Shown: positions 8,051 to 17,361, counted from the stretch's first letter. The stretch: 64,000 bases of DNA from Nocardia tengchongensis (GCF_018362975.1 NZ_CP074371.1:6200001-6264000), one strand, 5' to 3'. Made by a program: numbers and translations. Notes: generated from the sequence alone by a model not told the origin.

Positions 8051-8551
8051 ATGAACATTGCGATTGCTGATTCCGGGCTGCGGACGGTGTACGGGGACCC
8101 GATGGGTCTCGGCGGCCTCGAGCGGGCCGTGGATCGTGGGATCGCGGCGATGGGCCGGTTCCTGCGGGGCGACCACGTGGCCGCGCAGCTGATCCGGTTC
8201 GCGTTGGTGGGCGGGCTGAGCAATGTCGCTTATGTGCTCGTGTTCATGGCGATGAACGGGAGCGGGACCCTGGTGGCCAATGTGGCGGGGTCGATTCTCA
8301 GCACGGTGATCGCCAACGAGCTGCATCGGCAGCTGACGTTCCGGGCGGCCGGGCGGGTGGGATGGTTCACCGCGCAGTGGGAGGGCGGCGGGCTTGCCGC
8401 GGCCGGACTGGTGGTCAGTACGGCCGCGTTGGCGGGGCTCGATTTCTGGGCGCCGGGGCTCGGGGAGATCGCTCAGGCGGGTGCGGTGCTCGCGGTGATG
8501 GCGGCGGTCGGCGGGCTGCGGTTCTTGGCCTTGCGCGGGTTCGTGTTCTGA
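8051..8551 (+). CDS. GtrA family membrane protein
   Basis: A 166-residue protein. After a polar N-terminal 45 residues it has the GtrA-like hallmark IRFALVGGLSNVAYVLVFM and four hydrophobic helices, with the conserved N-E-x-x-R-x-x-T-F segment (ANELHRQLTFR) between helices 2 and 3, and the closing RFLALRGFVF. GtrA proteins are thought to move polyprenyl-linked sugars across the membrane or to assist glycosyltransferases of cell-wall polysaccharide synthesis. No glycosyltransferase is adjacent, so the partner is unknown. The frame is open upstream to 7928, but the ATG at 8051 gives the normal length. A LexA-type box lies 71 bases upstream. Confidence 0.85.
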   Translation: MNIAIADSGLRTVYGDPMGLGGLERAVDRGIAAMGRFLRGDHVAAQLIRFALVGGLSNVAYVLVFMAMNGSGTLVANVAGSILSTVIANELHRQLTFRAAGRVGWFTAQWEGGGLAAAGLVVSTAALAGLDFWAPGLGEIAQAGAVLAVMAAVGGLRFLALRGFVF

Positions 8552-8563
8552 GGCACGGCGGGG

Positions 8564-9070
8564 TCAGCCGCCGAAGATGGCGGTGGGATCGCCGGTGTAC
8601 CAGGTGTTGTCGATGCGCATGCGGTCGATGAGCCAGCGGTCGCCGTCGCGGCGCAGTTCGAGTTCGTAGGGGTTCTTCAGCAGGGCGTGCACGGCGGGGT
8701 CGGCGTCGAGCAGGTGCTGGGCTTCGACGAGGGCGGTCATGGTGGCGGTGTCGCCGTCGATGGTGATGCGGGGGTTGGTGACCTGGTGGGTGGTGTGGAC
8801 GCGGCCGGTGAACATGGCCAGGATGGCGTCGACGATGGTGTCGCGGCCGACCATGACCGGCGGTGCGCCACCCCAGCGGGCGGCGGCGGGCCGGAAGTCG
8901 AGTTCGGCGTCGGGGGTGAAGGCGGAGGCGAACAGGTCGCGGTCCTTGGTGTCCTGGCCGAGGGCGAAACGGTAGAGGGCATCGGTGATTTCGGCGCGGT
9001 CGCGCAGTTCCGCGACGACCGCCGTGAGGTCGGCGGAAGGTGCGGAGAGGGCTCGAAGGTCGGCGTTCAT
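8564..9070 (-). CDS. SnoaL-like / NTF2-fold protein
   Basis: A 168-residue protein of the SnoaL_4-type NTF2 fold. Visible features are a first helix with [20 protein letters not shown], then [13 protein letters not shown], the [28 protein letters not shown] strand pair and the closing strand [21 protein letters not shown]. Such proteins are small cytoplasmic hydratases, isomerases, or ligand-binding proteins, often with an Asp/His pair; H and D residues are present in the pocket strands, but no reaction can be given. It is divergent from the truncated LysR gene, whose intact ancestor probably regulated it. Confidence 0.82.
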   Translation of the reverse strand: MNADLRALSAPSADLTAVVAELRDRAEITDALYRFALGQDTKDRDLFASAFTPDAELDFRPAAARWGGAPPVMVGRDTIVDAILAMFTGRVHTTHQVTNPRITIDGDTATMTALVEAQHLLDADPAVHALLKNPYELELRRDGDRWLIDRMRIDNTWYTGDPTAIFGG

Positions 9071-9181
9071 TGGAACTCCTCGGTAGATCGAACGGTCGGT
9101 TTCACTGTGCTGTCAGGGCAATTGGTGAACAAGGCCGGTTTCGATAAGGATCGTTTAGCGGGAGTTAACGATGGGAGGGCG

Positions 9182-9661
9182 GTGATCGAGCGGTACGAGG
9201 TCGAGACACTGTTGACGCTGGCCGAGGAGCTGCACTTCGGGCGCACGGCCGAGCGACTGCGGGTGTCGACCGCGCGGGTGAGCCAGACCGTCAGCAAGCT
9301 CGAGCGGCGTGTAGGCGTTCCGCTGTTCCGCCGCACCAGTCGCCGGGTCGAACTGACCTCCGCGGGACGACAATTCACCGCCGCACCGAGGTCGTCCCAG
9401 GCCGGGCGTAGCTCGGGCGCGAACCCTGCGGCGGCCACTCCCGGCCCGCGCGCCGACTTGACCCTGGTCGGCGCCGGTCGCGGCATCCTGCCGGTGGGCG
9501 CGCATTCCCAGCGCTATCACGCCCGCCCCGATATCGCGTACGTCCCGCTGCGCGGCGCGCCCGTCGTAAAGTGCGGCCTGATGTGGCCCGCCGACCGCAA
9601 TACCGCCCGGGTGCGCGCCTTCACCGCCGCCACCGAGCACGCCACCACCGGGCCCGAGTGA
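9182..9661 (+). CDS. LysR family regulator with most of the effector domain deleted
   Basis: The open frame encodes 159 residues from GTG 9182. Residues 1-62 are a complete LysR winged HTH ([24 protein letters not shown], then [23 protein letters not shown]). Residues 93-150 match only the end of the effector domain ([41 protein letters not shown]). A normal member has about 290 residues, so roughly 130 to 180 are missing without loss of frame. The joining stretch 9378-9434 reads poorly on this strand, but its reverse complement encodes [12 protein letters not shown], like the LysR linker helix, and is bounded by 8-bp inverted repeats. The product may still bind DNA but cannot sense a ligand normally. 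Confidence 0.8.
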   Translation: MIERYEVETLLTLAEELHFGRTAERLRVSTARVSQTVSKLERRVGVPLFRRTSRRVELTSAGRQFTAAPRSSQAGRSSGANPAAATPGPRADLTLVGAGRGILPVGAHSQRYHARPDIAYVPLRGAPVVKCGLMWPADRNTARVRAFTAATEHATTGPE

Positions 9662-9690
9662 CCCGGTTCACGATCGAATCGGGTCCCCGG

Positions 9691-9718
9691 TGTCACAGAA
9701 CGGCCGGGCGCGGGTGTC
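9691..9718 (+). promoter_or_regulatory. ECF41-type promoter of the sigma factor gene
   Basis: TGTCACA (9691-9697), a 17-base spacer and TGTC (9715-9718) lie 33 bases ahead of the sigma factor start. ECF41 sigma factors are known to recognise TGTCACA with CGTC or a close variant at -10, and to control their own gene or a neighbour. The -10 here differs from CGTC by one base. Autoregulation is likely. Confidence 0.6.
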
Positions 9719-9750
9719 TTGTGGGTGATACGACAGAACGGGAGCCACCC

Positions 9751-10638
9751 ATGACCGGGACCACCGAGGCCACCGAAGCCTTCGTCACGCATCGGAATCT
9801 GCTGTTCACCGTCGCCTACGAGATGCTCGGGTCCGCGGCCGACGCCGAGGACGTGCTGCAGGAGACGTGGCTGCGCTGGACCGGCGTCGACCTGGAGACG
9901 GTGCACGACGAGCGGGCGTATCTGGTGCGCATCACCACCCGCCAGGCGCTGAGCCGGTTGCGGACGCTGGGGCGGCGCAAGGAGTCCTATGTCGGGCAGT
10001 GGCTGCCCGAGCCGCTGCTGACCGCACCGGATGTGGCCGAGGATGTCGAACTGGCGGAAAGCGTTTCGATGGCCATGCTGCTGGTGCTCGAGACGCTCAC
10101 CCCGACCGAGCGCGCGGTGTTCGTGCTGCGCGAGGTGTTCGATCTGCCCTACGACGAGATCGCCGAGGCCGTCGACAAGACCGCGGCCGCGGTCCGCCAG
10201 ATCGCGCACCGCGCCCGCTCGCACGTGGCCGCCCGCCGCCCGCGCGGCGTCGTGTCGCCGGCCGAGTCCCGCGAGGTGCTCGAAGCGTTCCATCGTGCGG
10301 TCGACACCGGCGACCTGCAGAGCCTGCTCGATCTGCTGGCCCCGGATGTGGTCGCGCTCGGCGACGGCGGCGGCGTCCGATCCGCGCTGCCGCGCCCGAT
10401 CGTGGGCGCGGAGAAGGTGGCCCGCGTGTTCACCAAGGGCTGGCACCGGGTCGGCGCCGGCGCGACCTTCCACACCACGATGGTCAACGGACATCCGGCT
10501 CTGGTGGTCCGGCGCGACGGCGAGGTCGACACGGTGCTGGCCCTGCGGATCGACGACGGTCTCATCACCGGCCTGTACGCGGTGCGCAATCCGGAGAAGC
10601 ACTCGCACATGGAGCAGGTGACGGCGCTGAGCCGGTAA
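9751..10638 (+). CDS. sigJ: ECF41 family RNA polymerase sigma factor (SigJ type)
   Basis: A 295-residue sigma factor. Residues 8-75 are region 2 (FVTHRNLLFTVAYEMLGSAADAEDVLQETWLRW), about 110-160 are region 4 (LTPTERAVFVLREVFDLPYDEIAEAV), and from about 175 there is a SnoaL-like domain, which marks group ECF41. The two signature motifs of that C-terminal domain are present: DGGG (GDGGGVRS) and an NPDKL-like RNPEKHSH near the end. There is no anti-sigma gene beside it, as usual for ECF41, where the SnoaL domain itself controls activity. The ATG at 9751 follows GGGAGCCACCC. Its partner oxidoreductase in other genomes is often adjacent; here the convergent SDR gene is the only candidate. In M. 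tuberculosis SigJ helps with peroxide resistance. Confidence 0.9.
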   Translation: MTGTTEATEAFVTHRNLLFTVAYEMLGSAADAEDVLQETWLRWTGVDLETVHDERAYLVRITTRQALSRLRTLGRRKESYVGQWLPEPLLTAPDVAEDVELAESVSMAMLLVLETLTPTERAVFVLREVFDLPYDEIAEAVDKTAAAVRQIAHRARSHVAARRPRGVVSPAESREVLEAFHRAVDTGDLQSLLDLLAPDVVALGDGGGVRSALPRPIVGAEKVARVFTKGWHRVGAGATFHTTMVNGHPALVVRRDGEVDTVLALRIDDGLITGLYAVRNPEKHSHMEQVTALSR

Positions 10639-10659
10639 CCCGTCCGGGCGGGGCCGGGG

Positions 10660-11412
10660 TCAGCCGCGCCCGATGTACGGCATGCCGGTGGCCATCACGG
10701 TCAGGAACGGCACGTTCACCTCGAGGGGCAGGTCGACGGTCTGCGCGACCAGTCGCGCCACGTGCGCCGCGTCGATGGTCGGCTCGGGGCGGACGCTGCC
10801 GTCGGCCTGCAGGGATCCCGCGGCGATGCCCGCGGTGAGTTCGGTTGCGGCATTGCCGATGTCGATCTGCCCGACCGCGATACCGTGCGCGCGCCCTTCC
10901 AGGTTGAGCGCCTTGGTGAGTCCGGTGATCCCGTGCTTGCTGGCGGCGTAGGCCACCGTGTTCGGTCGCGGCGTGTGCGCGGAGATGGACCCGTTGTTGA
11001 TGATCCGCCCGCCCGGCGGCGTCTGGGTCTTCATGAGCCGGAACGCGGCCTGCCCGCACAGGAACGAACCGGTCAGGTTGATGTCGACGACCTGCTTCCA
11101 CTCCGCCACCGACAGTTCGTCGATCGGCTTGGCGGGTCCGAAGATCCCTGCATTGTTGACCAGCGCGTCCAGCCGCCCCCAACGCCGCACGATCTGCGCG
11201 AAGACCGCGTCGACGGCCGCGGGATCGGTGACGTCGGCCCGGATGGCCCGCGCGCTGCCCGGTCCGGGCGCGGTCGCCACCGTCTCGTCGAGCGTGGCCT
11301 CGGTACGTCCCACCGCGACGACCAGATGTCCGGCGGCGGTCAGCGCGTGGGTGATGGCGCGGCCGACTCCGGCGCCCGCGCCGGTGACGAGAACGATCTT
11401 GGATGTGCTCAC
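10660..11412 (-). CDS. SDR family oxidoreductase
   Basis: A 250-residue classical short-chain dehydrogenase. The cofactor-binding TGAGAGVGRAI is near residue 10, NNAG in the ALVNNAGIFGP segment, the catalytic Ser in NNGSISAHTP and the Y-x-x-x-K in VAYAASKHG. The residue after beta strand 2 (VAVGRTEATL) suggests NADP preference. The substrate is unknown. The frame is open to 11523, but the GTG at 11412 gives the normal N terminus STSKIVLVTG. It converges with the sigma factor gene, 21 bases away, and its promoter region is shared with the allophanate hydrolase gene. Confidence 0.88.
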   Translation of the reverse strand: MSTSKIVLVTGAGAGVGRAITHALTAAGHLVVAVGRTEATLDETVATAPGPGSARAIRADVTDPAAVDAVFAQIVRRWGRLDALVNNAGIFGPAKPIDELSVAEWKQVVDINLTGSFLCGQAAFRLMKTQTPPGGRIINNGSISAHTPRPNTVAYAASKHGITGLTKALNLEGRAHGIAVGQIDIGNAATELTAGIAAGSLQADGSVRPEPTIDAAHVARLVAQTVDLPLEVNVPFLTVMATGMPYIGRG

Positions 11413-11576
11413 GAGGATCGAGCGTATTCGCTCACCGGCCGGGCCGGTTCGGCGGAAGCACGTTGGCCCGCAGGTGCCGGACCACGGCGACGAGCCGTTC
11501 GAGGGGTCCTGACCGGCTAACACAGCGGATACATTGCGACACCGCTGATTTCACACATGCTGTCGACAATCGACGG

Positions 11577-12961
11577 ATGCGCAGCCCCGGTCCCACGGTC
11601 ACGGAGATTCTGGCTTCCCACGAGAGCGGCAGCGGTTCACCCACGCGGACCGCCGCCCGGGTCGCCGACGCCATCGCCGCCCGCGGCGCGGACGGCACCT
11701 GGATCACGCCGGTGCCGCGCGAGCAGCTGCTGGCGGCCGCGGCGGAGATCGAGCGCCGTCCCGGGGCGCGCACGCTGCCGCTGTACGGCGTGCCGTTCGG
11801 GGTGAAGGATTCCATCGATGTCGCGGGGTGGCCCACCACCCTGGCCTGCCCCGATTTCGCCTACACCGCCACCGAAACCGCGCCCGCGGTCGAGCGGCTG
11901 CTGGACGCGGGCGCGCTGTTCGTCGGCAAGACGAACCTCGATCAGTTCGCCACCGGGCTCAACGGCACCCGCACGCCCCACCCGATTCCGCGCAGCGTGT
12001 TCGGCGGCGAATTGATCTGTGGCGGATCCAGTTCCGGCTCGGCGCGCGCGGTGGCGCTGGGCCAGGTGCCGTTCTGCGTGGCGACCGATACGGCCGGTTC
12101 GGGCCGGGTTCCGGCCGCGCTCAACGGGATTCTCGGCTGGAAGCCGTCGCGCGGGCTGATCAGCGCGGTCGGACTGGTCCCGGCGTGCAAGTCGCTGGAC
12201 TGCATGACCCTGATGGCGTCCACGGTGGAGGACCTGGACCGGGTGTTCGAGGTGATCGCGGGCGTGGACCCCGACGATCCGTGGAGCCGGGCGCGCGGAC
12301 CGCGCCACGCCGGCGGAGCGCTGCGGGTGGGGCTGCCCGATGCCGCGGAACTGGACTTCTTCGGCGACGAGGCCTTCCGGGACACGCACCTCGCCGCACG
12401 GGATCGGCTGGGGCGGATCGGATTCGACTGCATGCCGACCACCCTGGAGCCGTTCCTGGCGGCGGGCGAGCTGCTCTATCAGGGGCCCTGGGTCGCCGAG
12501 CGGCTGGTCGAGTTCGAGACCTTCCTGACCGCGCAGCCCGATTCGATCCTGCCGGTCATTCGCGAGATCCTCACCGGGGGCCTGCGATTCAGCGCGGTCG
12601 ACGTGTTCCGCGCCCAGCACCGGCTGCAGGAGCTGCGGGCCACGGTGGCCCGCATGTGGGCCGACCTGGATGTGATCGTGGTGCCCACCATCGGCACCAC
12701 TTTCACCGTGGCACAGGTGCTGGCCGATCCCATCGCCACCAACACCACGCTGGGCCATTACACGCACTTCGGGAACCTGCTGGACCTCACAGCGGTGTCG
12801 GTGCCCGTGGGCACGACCGCGGACGGGCGGCCCGCGGCAGTCATGGTGTTCGGTCCGGCCTTGTCCGACGACACCGTGCTCGCGGCGGCCCCCGCATCCT
12901 CGACGAACCGCGCCCGGCCGCGGCGGCGGAACTCAGGCTCGCACAGAGAGAACGACAATGA
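11577..12961 (+). pseudogene. atzF: allophanate hydrolase (AtzF-like amidase), one-base frameshift near the end
   Basis: An amidase-signature enzyme of about 461 codons. The catalytic Lys (K77 in GVKDSID), GGSSSGSA and TDTAGSGRVPAA are present, and AGWPTTLACPDFAYT, KTNLDQFATGL and PACKSLDC are specific to allophanate hydrolases, which split allophanate to two NH3 and two CO2. The C-terminal domain found in longer AtzF proteins is absent. The frame is lost near 12890 in a run of five C: with one base restored it continues ILDEPRPAAAAELRLAQRERQ and ends at 12961 in an ATGA overlap with the next gene, exactly as expected in an operon. As printed the frame runs on to 13049 inside the next gene. 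Confidence 0.82.
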
Positions 12962-13656
12962 CGGCAGCTCATCATATTTCGGCGCAGCCTTCGGACTTCC
13001 GGTTCGACCCGGGCACCCTCGCGCTGCTCGTCATCGACATGCAACGTGACTTCCTGCTACCCGGCGGATTCGGCGAGAGCCTCGGCAACGACGTGGCCCT
13101 GCTGCGCACCGTCATCGAGCCGCTGGCGGCACTACTGGACACCGCCCGCGCCGCGGGGATTCCGGTCATCCATACCCGCGAGGGCCACCTGCCCGACCTC
13201 TCGGACTGCCCACCCGCGAAGCTGTTGCGGGGCAGCCCATCCCAGCGGATCGGCGATCCCGGCCGGTTCGGCCGGATCCTGATCCGCGGCGAGTACGGCC
13301 ACGACATCATCGACGAGCTCGCACCCCGCGCCGATGAGGTGGTGATCGACAAGCCGGGCAAAGGCGCGTTCTTTGCCACCGAACTGGCGGAGGTGCTGGC
13401 CGACAACAGAATCCGGACCCTGCTGGTCACCGGGGTCACCACCGAGGTCTGTGTGCACACCACGGTGCGCGAGGCCAATGACCGCGGCTTCGACTGTCTG
13501 GTCGTCTCCGATTGCGTCGGTTCGTATTTCCCGGAGTTCCAGCGCGTCGGCCTGGCCATGATCGCCGCCCAGGGCGGCATCTTCGGCTGGGTCGCCGATT
13601 CGGCCGCGGTGCGCGCCGCGCTCGACTCCACCGTCTCCCCCACCCCGGCCCAGTGA
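12958..13656 (+). CDS. cysteine hydrolase, biuret/triuret hydrolase type
   Basis: A 232-residue member of the isochorismatase-like cysteine hydrolases. The catalytic triad is visible: Asp27 in LLVIDMQRDF, a Lys in VIDKPGKGAF (K132 or K135) and Cys165 in VTTEVCVHTT with the preceding cis-peptide region. BiuH and TrtA of this family cut biuret or triuret, and BiuH supplies allophanate; RutB of pyrimidine breakdown is a related alternative. The start overlaps the stop of the allophanate hydrolase gene (ATGA), and a permease follows 12 bases later. With allophanate hydrolase as the partner, biuret to allophanate plus ammonia is the best guess for its reaction. Confidence 0.85.
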   Translation: MTAAHHISAQPSDFRFDPGTLALLVIDMQRDFLLPGGFGESLGNDVALLRTVIEPLAALLDTARAAGIPVIHTREGHLPDLSDCPPAKLLRGSPSQRIGDPGRFGRILIRGEYGHDIIDELAPRADEVVIDKPGKGAFFATELAEVLADNRIRTLLVTGVTTEVCVHTTVREANDRGFDCLVVSDCVGSYFPEFQRVGLAMIAAQGGIFGWVADSAAVRAALDSTVSPTPAQ

Positions 13657-13668
13657 ACAGGAACGCCC

Positions 13669-15276
13669 ATGTCCGTCGAGACCCGCCTGCCCGGTGACAC
13701 CGGCGCCACCGCACCGTTCGCACTGCCGTGGTGGACCCGCGGCGACACCAATGCCTTCTTCGGCCTGTCGTTCAATATCCTCGTCAATGTCCTGACCCTG
13801 ACCACCTTGTCGGTCGCGGTGGTGAAGATTCCCAGCGCCGATGTCCTGGGCACGGTCCTCCCCGCGCTGGGCATCGCCTTGGTGCTGGGCAACCTCTATT
13901 ACATGACGCTGGCGCGCCGGCTGGCCCGCCGGGAGGGGCGCGCCACGGTCACGGCGTTGCCGTACGGACCCAGCGTGCCGCACATGTTCATCGTGGTGTT
14001 CGTGGTCATGCTCCCGATCTATCTGAAGACCGGTGACCCGATGCGGGCGTGGTCGGCGGGATTGGCCTGGGCGTTCATGATCGGCGTGATCGTCATGATC
14101 GGTGCGTTCGTCGGCCCGTTCATCCGTCGCATCACACCGCGCGCGGCCATGCTGGGCACCCTGGCCGGTATCTCCATCACCTTCATCGCCATGCGGCCCG
14201 CCGCGCAGATGTGGGAGGCCGCCTGGATCGGATTGCCCGTGCTGGCCATCATTCTCATCGGGTTCTTCACCGATGTGCGGCTGCCCGGCAATGTGCCGAT
14301 CGGGCTGGTGGCGTTGCTGACGGGCACGGCCATCGGATGGATCGGCGGCTACATGTCGGCCCCGGACGTGTCGAAGGCCGCGCACGATATCGCGCTCGGA
14401 CTGCCGGATCTGCGGCTGCACCTGCTCTTCGACGGACTCGGTCATCTGGCGCCGCTGCTGGCCACCGCGATCCCGTTGGGCGTCTACAACTTCACCGAGG
14501 CGATGAGCAATGTGGAGAGCGCCGCGGCCGCCGGCGACAACTACAACCTGCGCAGCGTGCTGCTGGCCGACGGGTTCGGGGCGATCATCGGATCCGGGTT
14601 CGGGTCGCCGTTCCCGCCCGCGGTGTACATCGGGCATCCCGGCTGGAAGGACGCCGGCGGGCGCACCGGGTACTCGCTGGCCAGTGGCGCGATCATCGGA
14701 TTGATGTGCCTGCTGGGTCTTTTCGGGCTGCTGGCCACCGTGCTGCCGATTCCGGCGATCGTCCCGATCCTGCTCTACATCGGCTTGCTGATCGGGGCGC
14801 AGGCGTTCCAGGCGGTGCCGCGGCCGCACGCGGTGGCGGTGGTGGCCGCGCTGCTGCCGAACCTGGCCGAGTGGGGCGTGGGGCAGATCGACAATGCGCT
14901 CAGCGCGGCGGGTACCACCGCCGACAAGGTCGGCATGGGTGCGCTGGGGCAGGCCGGGGTGGTCTACGACGGACTGAAGACGCTCGGCGCGGGTGCGGTG
15001 CTGGCCGGGCTGGTGCTGGGCGCCATGGTCACTTTCGTGCTGGACAAGCGTTTCCGGGCGGCGGCGCTCGCGTCGGCGGCCGGTGCGGCGCTCAGTTTCG
15101 TCGGGCTGATCCACGCTACCGAGGTGGGCTGGGCGGCCGCGCCGAAGGTCGCGCTCGGCTATCTGTTCTTCGGGCTGGTATGCCTGGCGTGTTCGCTGTT
15201 GCGTACCCAGCGCGCCACGCCGGATCCCGTACCCGCCGAATCGGTTTCGGAACAGTCTGGAACGACCGGTTCGTAG
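13669..15276 (+). CDS. NCS2-like (xanthine/uracil type) permease
   Basis: 535 residues with about 12 to 14 hydrophobic helices. The start has the WWTRGDTNAFFGLSFNI segment and the middle holds TALPYGPSVPHMF, the NFTEAMSNVESA helix and GSGFGSPFPPAVYIGHPGWK, which match a branch of the nucleobase:cation symporter-2 / SLC23-like fold often annotated as xanthine/uracil/vitamin C permease. It is the third gene of the operon, 12 bases after the cysteine hydrolase, with GGAACGCCC ahead of the ATG. Together with the two hydrolases it probably imports biuret, triuret or a similar ureido compound; direct evidence for that substrate is lacking. Confidence 0.86.
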   Translation: MSVETRLPGDTGATAPFALPWWTRGDTNAFFGLSFNILVNVLTLTTLSVAVVKIPSADVLGTVLPALGIALVLGNLYYMTLARRLARREGRATVTALPYGPSVPHMFIVVFVVMLPIYLKTGDPMRAWSAGLAWAFMIGVIVMIGAFVGPFIRRITPRAAMLGTLAGISITFIAMRPAAQMWEAAWIGLPVLAIILIGFFTDVRLPGNVPIGLVALLTGTAIGWIGGYMSAPDVSKAAHDIALGLPDLRLHLLFDGLGHLAPLLATAIPLGVYNFTEAMSNVESAAAAGDNYNLRSVLLADGFGAIIGSGFGSPFPPAVYIGHPGWKDAGGRTGYSLASGAIIGLMCLLGLFGLLATVLPIPAIVPILLYIGLLIGAQAFQAVPRPHAVAVVAALLPNLAEWGVGQIDNALSAAGTTADKVGMGALGQAGVVYDGLKTLGAGAVLAGLVLGAMVTFVLDKRFRAAALASAAGAALSFVGLIHATEVGWAAAPKVALGYLFFGLVCLACSLLRTQRATPDPVPAESVSEQSGTTGS

Positions 15277-15321
15277 GTATCGGGTGGTGAAACACAACGG
15301 GACCCGGTGCCGAATACCCAT

Positions 15322-15352
15322 CGTGTGGACCGGGACCGGAGGCGGCCACACG
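15322..15352. terminator. possible hairpin after the biuret operon
   Basis: CGTGTGG (15322-15328) and CCACACG (15346-15352) pair perfectly around 17 bases. There is no T-run. It lies 46 bases after the permease stop, so a weak actinobacterial terminator is possible. The rest of 15277-15519 holds no gene that I can support and must contain the cslA promoter. Confidence 0.35.
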
Positions 15353-15519
15353 GCAAGGCGTTCGATAGCACTGGAAACCTTTGTGGCCCAAGCTGATCGA
15401 TCCGCGCACGGCATCGCGCTCTGCTAATCTCTGGCGTGAGCGTTCGGTGTTGAACGGAAGTTCATGAGGGGCCCGCTTCAGCTTGGGGGATAACTTGCTG
15501 TCCGTGGTTTTTCCGGGGT

Positions 15520-17361
15520 GTGTACGGCGCGCGCCGCACCACGGCGCACGATACCGAAAGCTCTTACACCGCACAGTCTTCGATCGATGCACGACTCGAG
15601 AAGGCGACCGTCACCGGAGACCTGCTCGACGGGGTCGGCGATACCGTGACCTTCCGCCCGCTGGAGACCGGGCGGCGGCGAATATCGACCATCGCGCTGT
15701 CACTGGTGTCGACCGGCCTGGGCGGGGGCTATGTGCTCTGGCTGGTCGACAACGGACTGGGCGCGCGGGACAAGTACGAGCAGTTCGGTGCGATCGCCAT
15801 CATCATGGTGACGCTGGTGGTCACGGTCGAGGTGATCCGCTTCGCGCTGGTGATGGCCATGTCGCTGACCACGGCGCTGGCTCGCAAGCCGATTCCGCTG
15901 CACGCCCGGCCGGGCATGAACGTCGCCTTGCTGATCACCTTCGTGCCCAAGAGCGAGGACATCGCCGTCTTGGAGCGAACCTTGGTGGCGGCCAACAGGA
16001 TCCGGCATCGCGGCCCCGGTGTCTTCGACGTGTACGTCCTCGACGAGGGTGATCCGGAGCAGCCGGACCGGGTCCGCAAACTGGTCGCCACGGTGGATGC
16101 CCGGCCCGGCAATCGGGTGCGTTATCTGAGCCGCGGCGGCCGACCCGAATACCACCAGAAGAAGGGGCCTTTCGAGACCCGCACCAAGTTCGGCAATATC
16201 AACGCCGGTCTGGACATGATCCGCGCGGATCCCGATCTCCCCCGCTACGACGTGGTCATGGGCATCGATCCCGACCACGAGCCGATGCCCGAGTTCGGGG
16301 AGCGGATGCTGGGCTACTTCAACGATCCCGATGTCGCGTACGTGGCGGGCCCGCAGGCCTACGCCAATGCCGTCGACAATGTGGTGGCGAAGTTGGCCGA
16401 GAGCCAGCAGTTCGTGTTCCACAGCCTGATCCAGACCGCCGCCAACGCGCACGGCGCGCCGATGCTGGTGGGCACCAGTTACGCACTGCGGATGGGCGTG
16501 CTGACCGAGATCGGCGGCATCCAGCCGTCCATCACCGAGGACATGGCGACCAGTTTCGCCATTCTGCCGCAACGCAATCCGGCGACCGGGCACAGCTGGA
16601 AGGGCGTGTACACCCCGGATCTGCTGGCGCACGGCGAGGGCCCGGCGTCCTGGGGCGACTTCTACAAGCAGCAGAACCGCTGGGCGCGCGGGGCCATCGA
16701 GCACATGCTGTTCGGTCCGTTCTGGCGGCAGCTGCTGGGCATGTGGCGGACCCCGGCGCGAATCGTGCACTACCTGCTGCTGATGGCCTTCTACCCGGTG
16801 ATGGGGACGGTGTGGCTGCTGGGCGCGGCCAATGTGGGGGTGTTCGCGTGGTTCGGGGTGAGCGGCGCGGTGGTGTCGCCCGACAGCTGGTTCCTGTTCT
16901 ACGGGTGGTCCTCGGTGAGCCAGATGGCCTTGTACACCTGGGTGCGGCGGCACAATGTCAGTCCCTACGAGACGACCAACTCCTGGGGCGTCTACGGCAT
17001 GTTCATGAGCGTCGTCACCGCGCCGGTGTACGCCAACGCGCTGATCAAATGCCTGCTTCGGCGGCCCGTCGGTTTCGATGTGACGCCGAAGGGGTCCAAG
17101 AGCCGCGGCGACAGCTGGTTCACCTTCCGGCTCAATCTCATGTGGCTGGTCTTCTATATCGGCGTCGGCGCGCTCACCACGGCGCGCGGGTACGCGGCGC
17201 CGGCGACCCTGGCGTGGCCGGTGTTCGGTGCGCTGATCTCGGCCGCGCCCATGCTGGTGTGGCGGTTGAATCCGATCTGGATGGCCTGGTCCGCGCGCCG
17301 GAAACCGGTGCGGTCCACCGTGGTCGAGGTGATCGAGCGGGCGCAGGAGCGGGCGTGCTGA
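15520..17361 (+). CDS. cslA: cellulose synthase-like family 2 glycosyltransferase
   Basis: 613 residues. Two helices near residues 50-115, a cytoplasmic GT-A domain (about 130-400) and further helices to residue 590. All catalytic marks of a processive GT2 are visible: VLDEGD near 178, the D-x-D at 250-252 (GIDPDHEP), ITED at 338-341 and Q-x-x-R-W at 384-388 (QQNRW). It should polymerise a beta-linked glucan from UDP-sugar while moving it through the membrane. In Streptomyces CslA works with the copper oxidase GlxA to place a cellulose-like glycan at hyphal tips, and the same partner follows here in an overlap. The first GTG at 15520 is used; a later GTG is possible. No PilZ domain is present. 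Confidence 0.9.
   Translation: MYGARRTTAHDTESSYTAQSSIDARLEKATVTGDLLDGVGDTVTFRPLETGRRRISTIALSLVSTGLGGGYVLWLVDNGLGARDKYEQFGAIAIIMVTLVVTVEVIRFALVMAMSLTTALARKPIPLHARPGMNVALLITFVPKSEDIAVLERTLVAANRIRHRGPGVFDVYVLDEGDPEQPDRVRKLVATVDARPGNRVRYLSRGGRPEYHQKKGPFETRTKFGNINAGLDMIRADPDLPRYDVVMGIDPDHEPMPEFGERMLGYFNDPDVAYVAGPQAYANAVDNVVAKLAESQQFVFHSLIQTAANAHGAPMLVGTSYALRMGVLTEIGGIQPSITEDMATSFAILPQRNPATGHSWKGVYTPDLLAHGEGPASWGDFYKQQNRWARGAIEHMLFGPFWRQLLGMWRTPARIVHYLLLMAFYPVMGTVWLLGAANVGVFAWFGVSGAVVSPDSWFLFYGWSSVSQMALYTWVRRHNVSPYETTNSWGVYGMFMSVVTAPVYANALIKCLLRRPVGFDVTPKGSKSRGDSWFTFRLNLMWLVFYIGVGALTTARGYAAPATLAWPVFGALISAAPMLVWRLNPIWMAWSARRKPVRSTVVEVIERAQERAC

Noticed and set aside
13132..15414. Long minus-strand open frame opposite the permease gene (760 codons), and similar ones at 17154-19031, 22879-24183 and 11637-12767
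   Set aside because: They mirror strongly coding plus-strand genes; the proteins are rich in Arg, Gly, His and Gln with no domain, as expected for antisense frames in GC-rich DNA.
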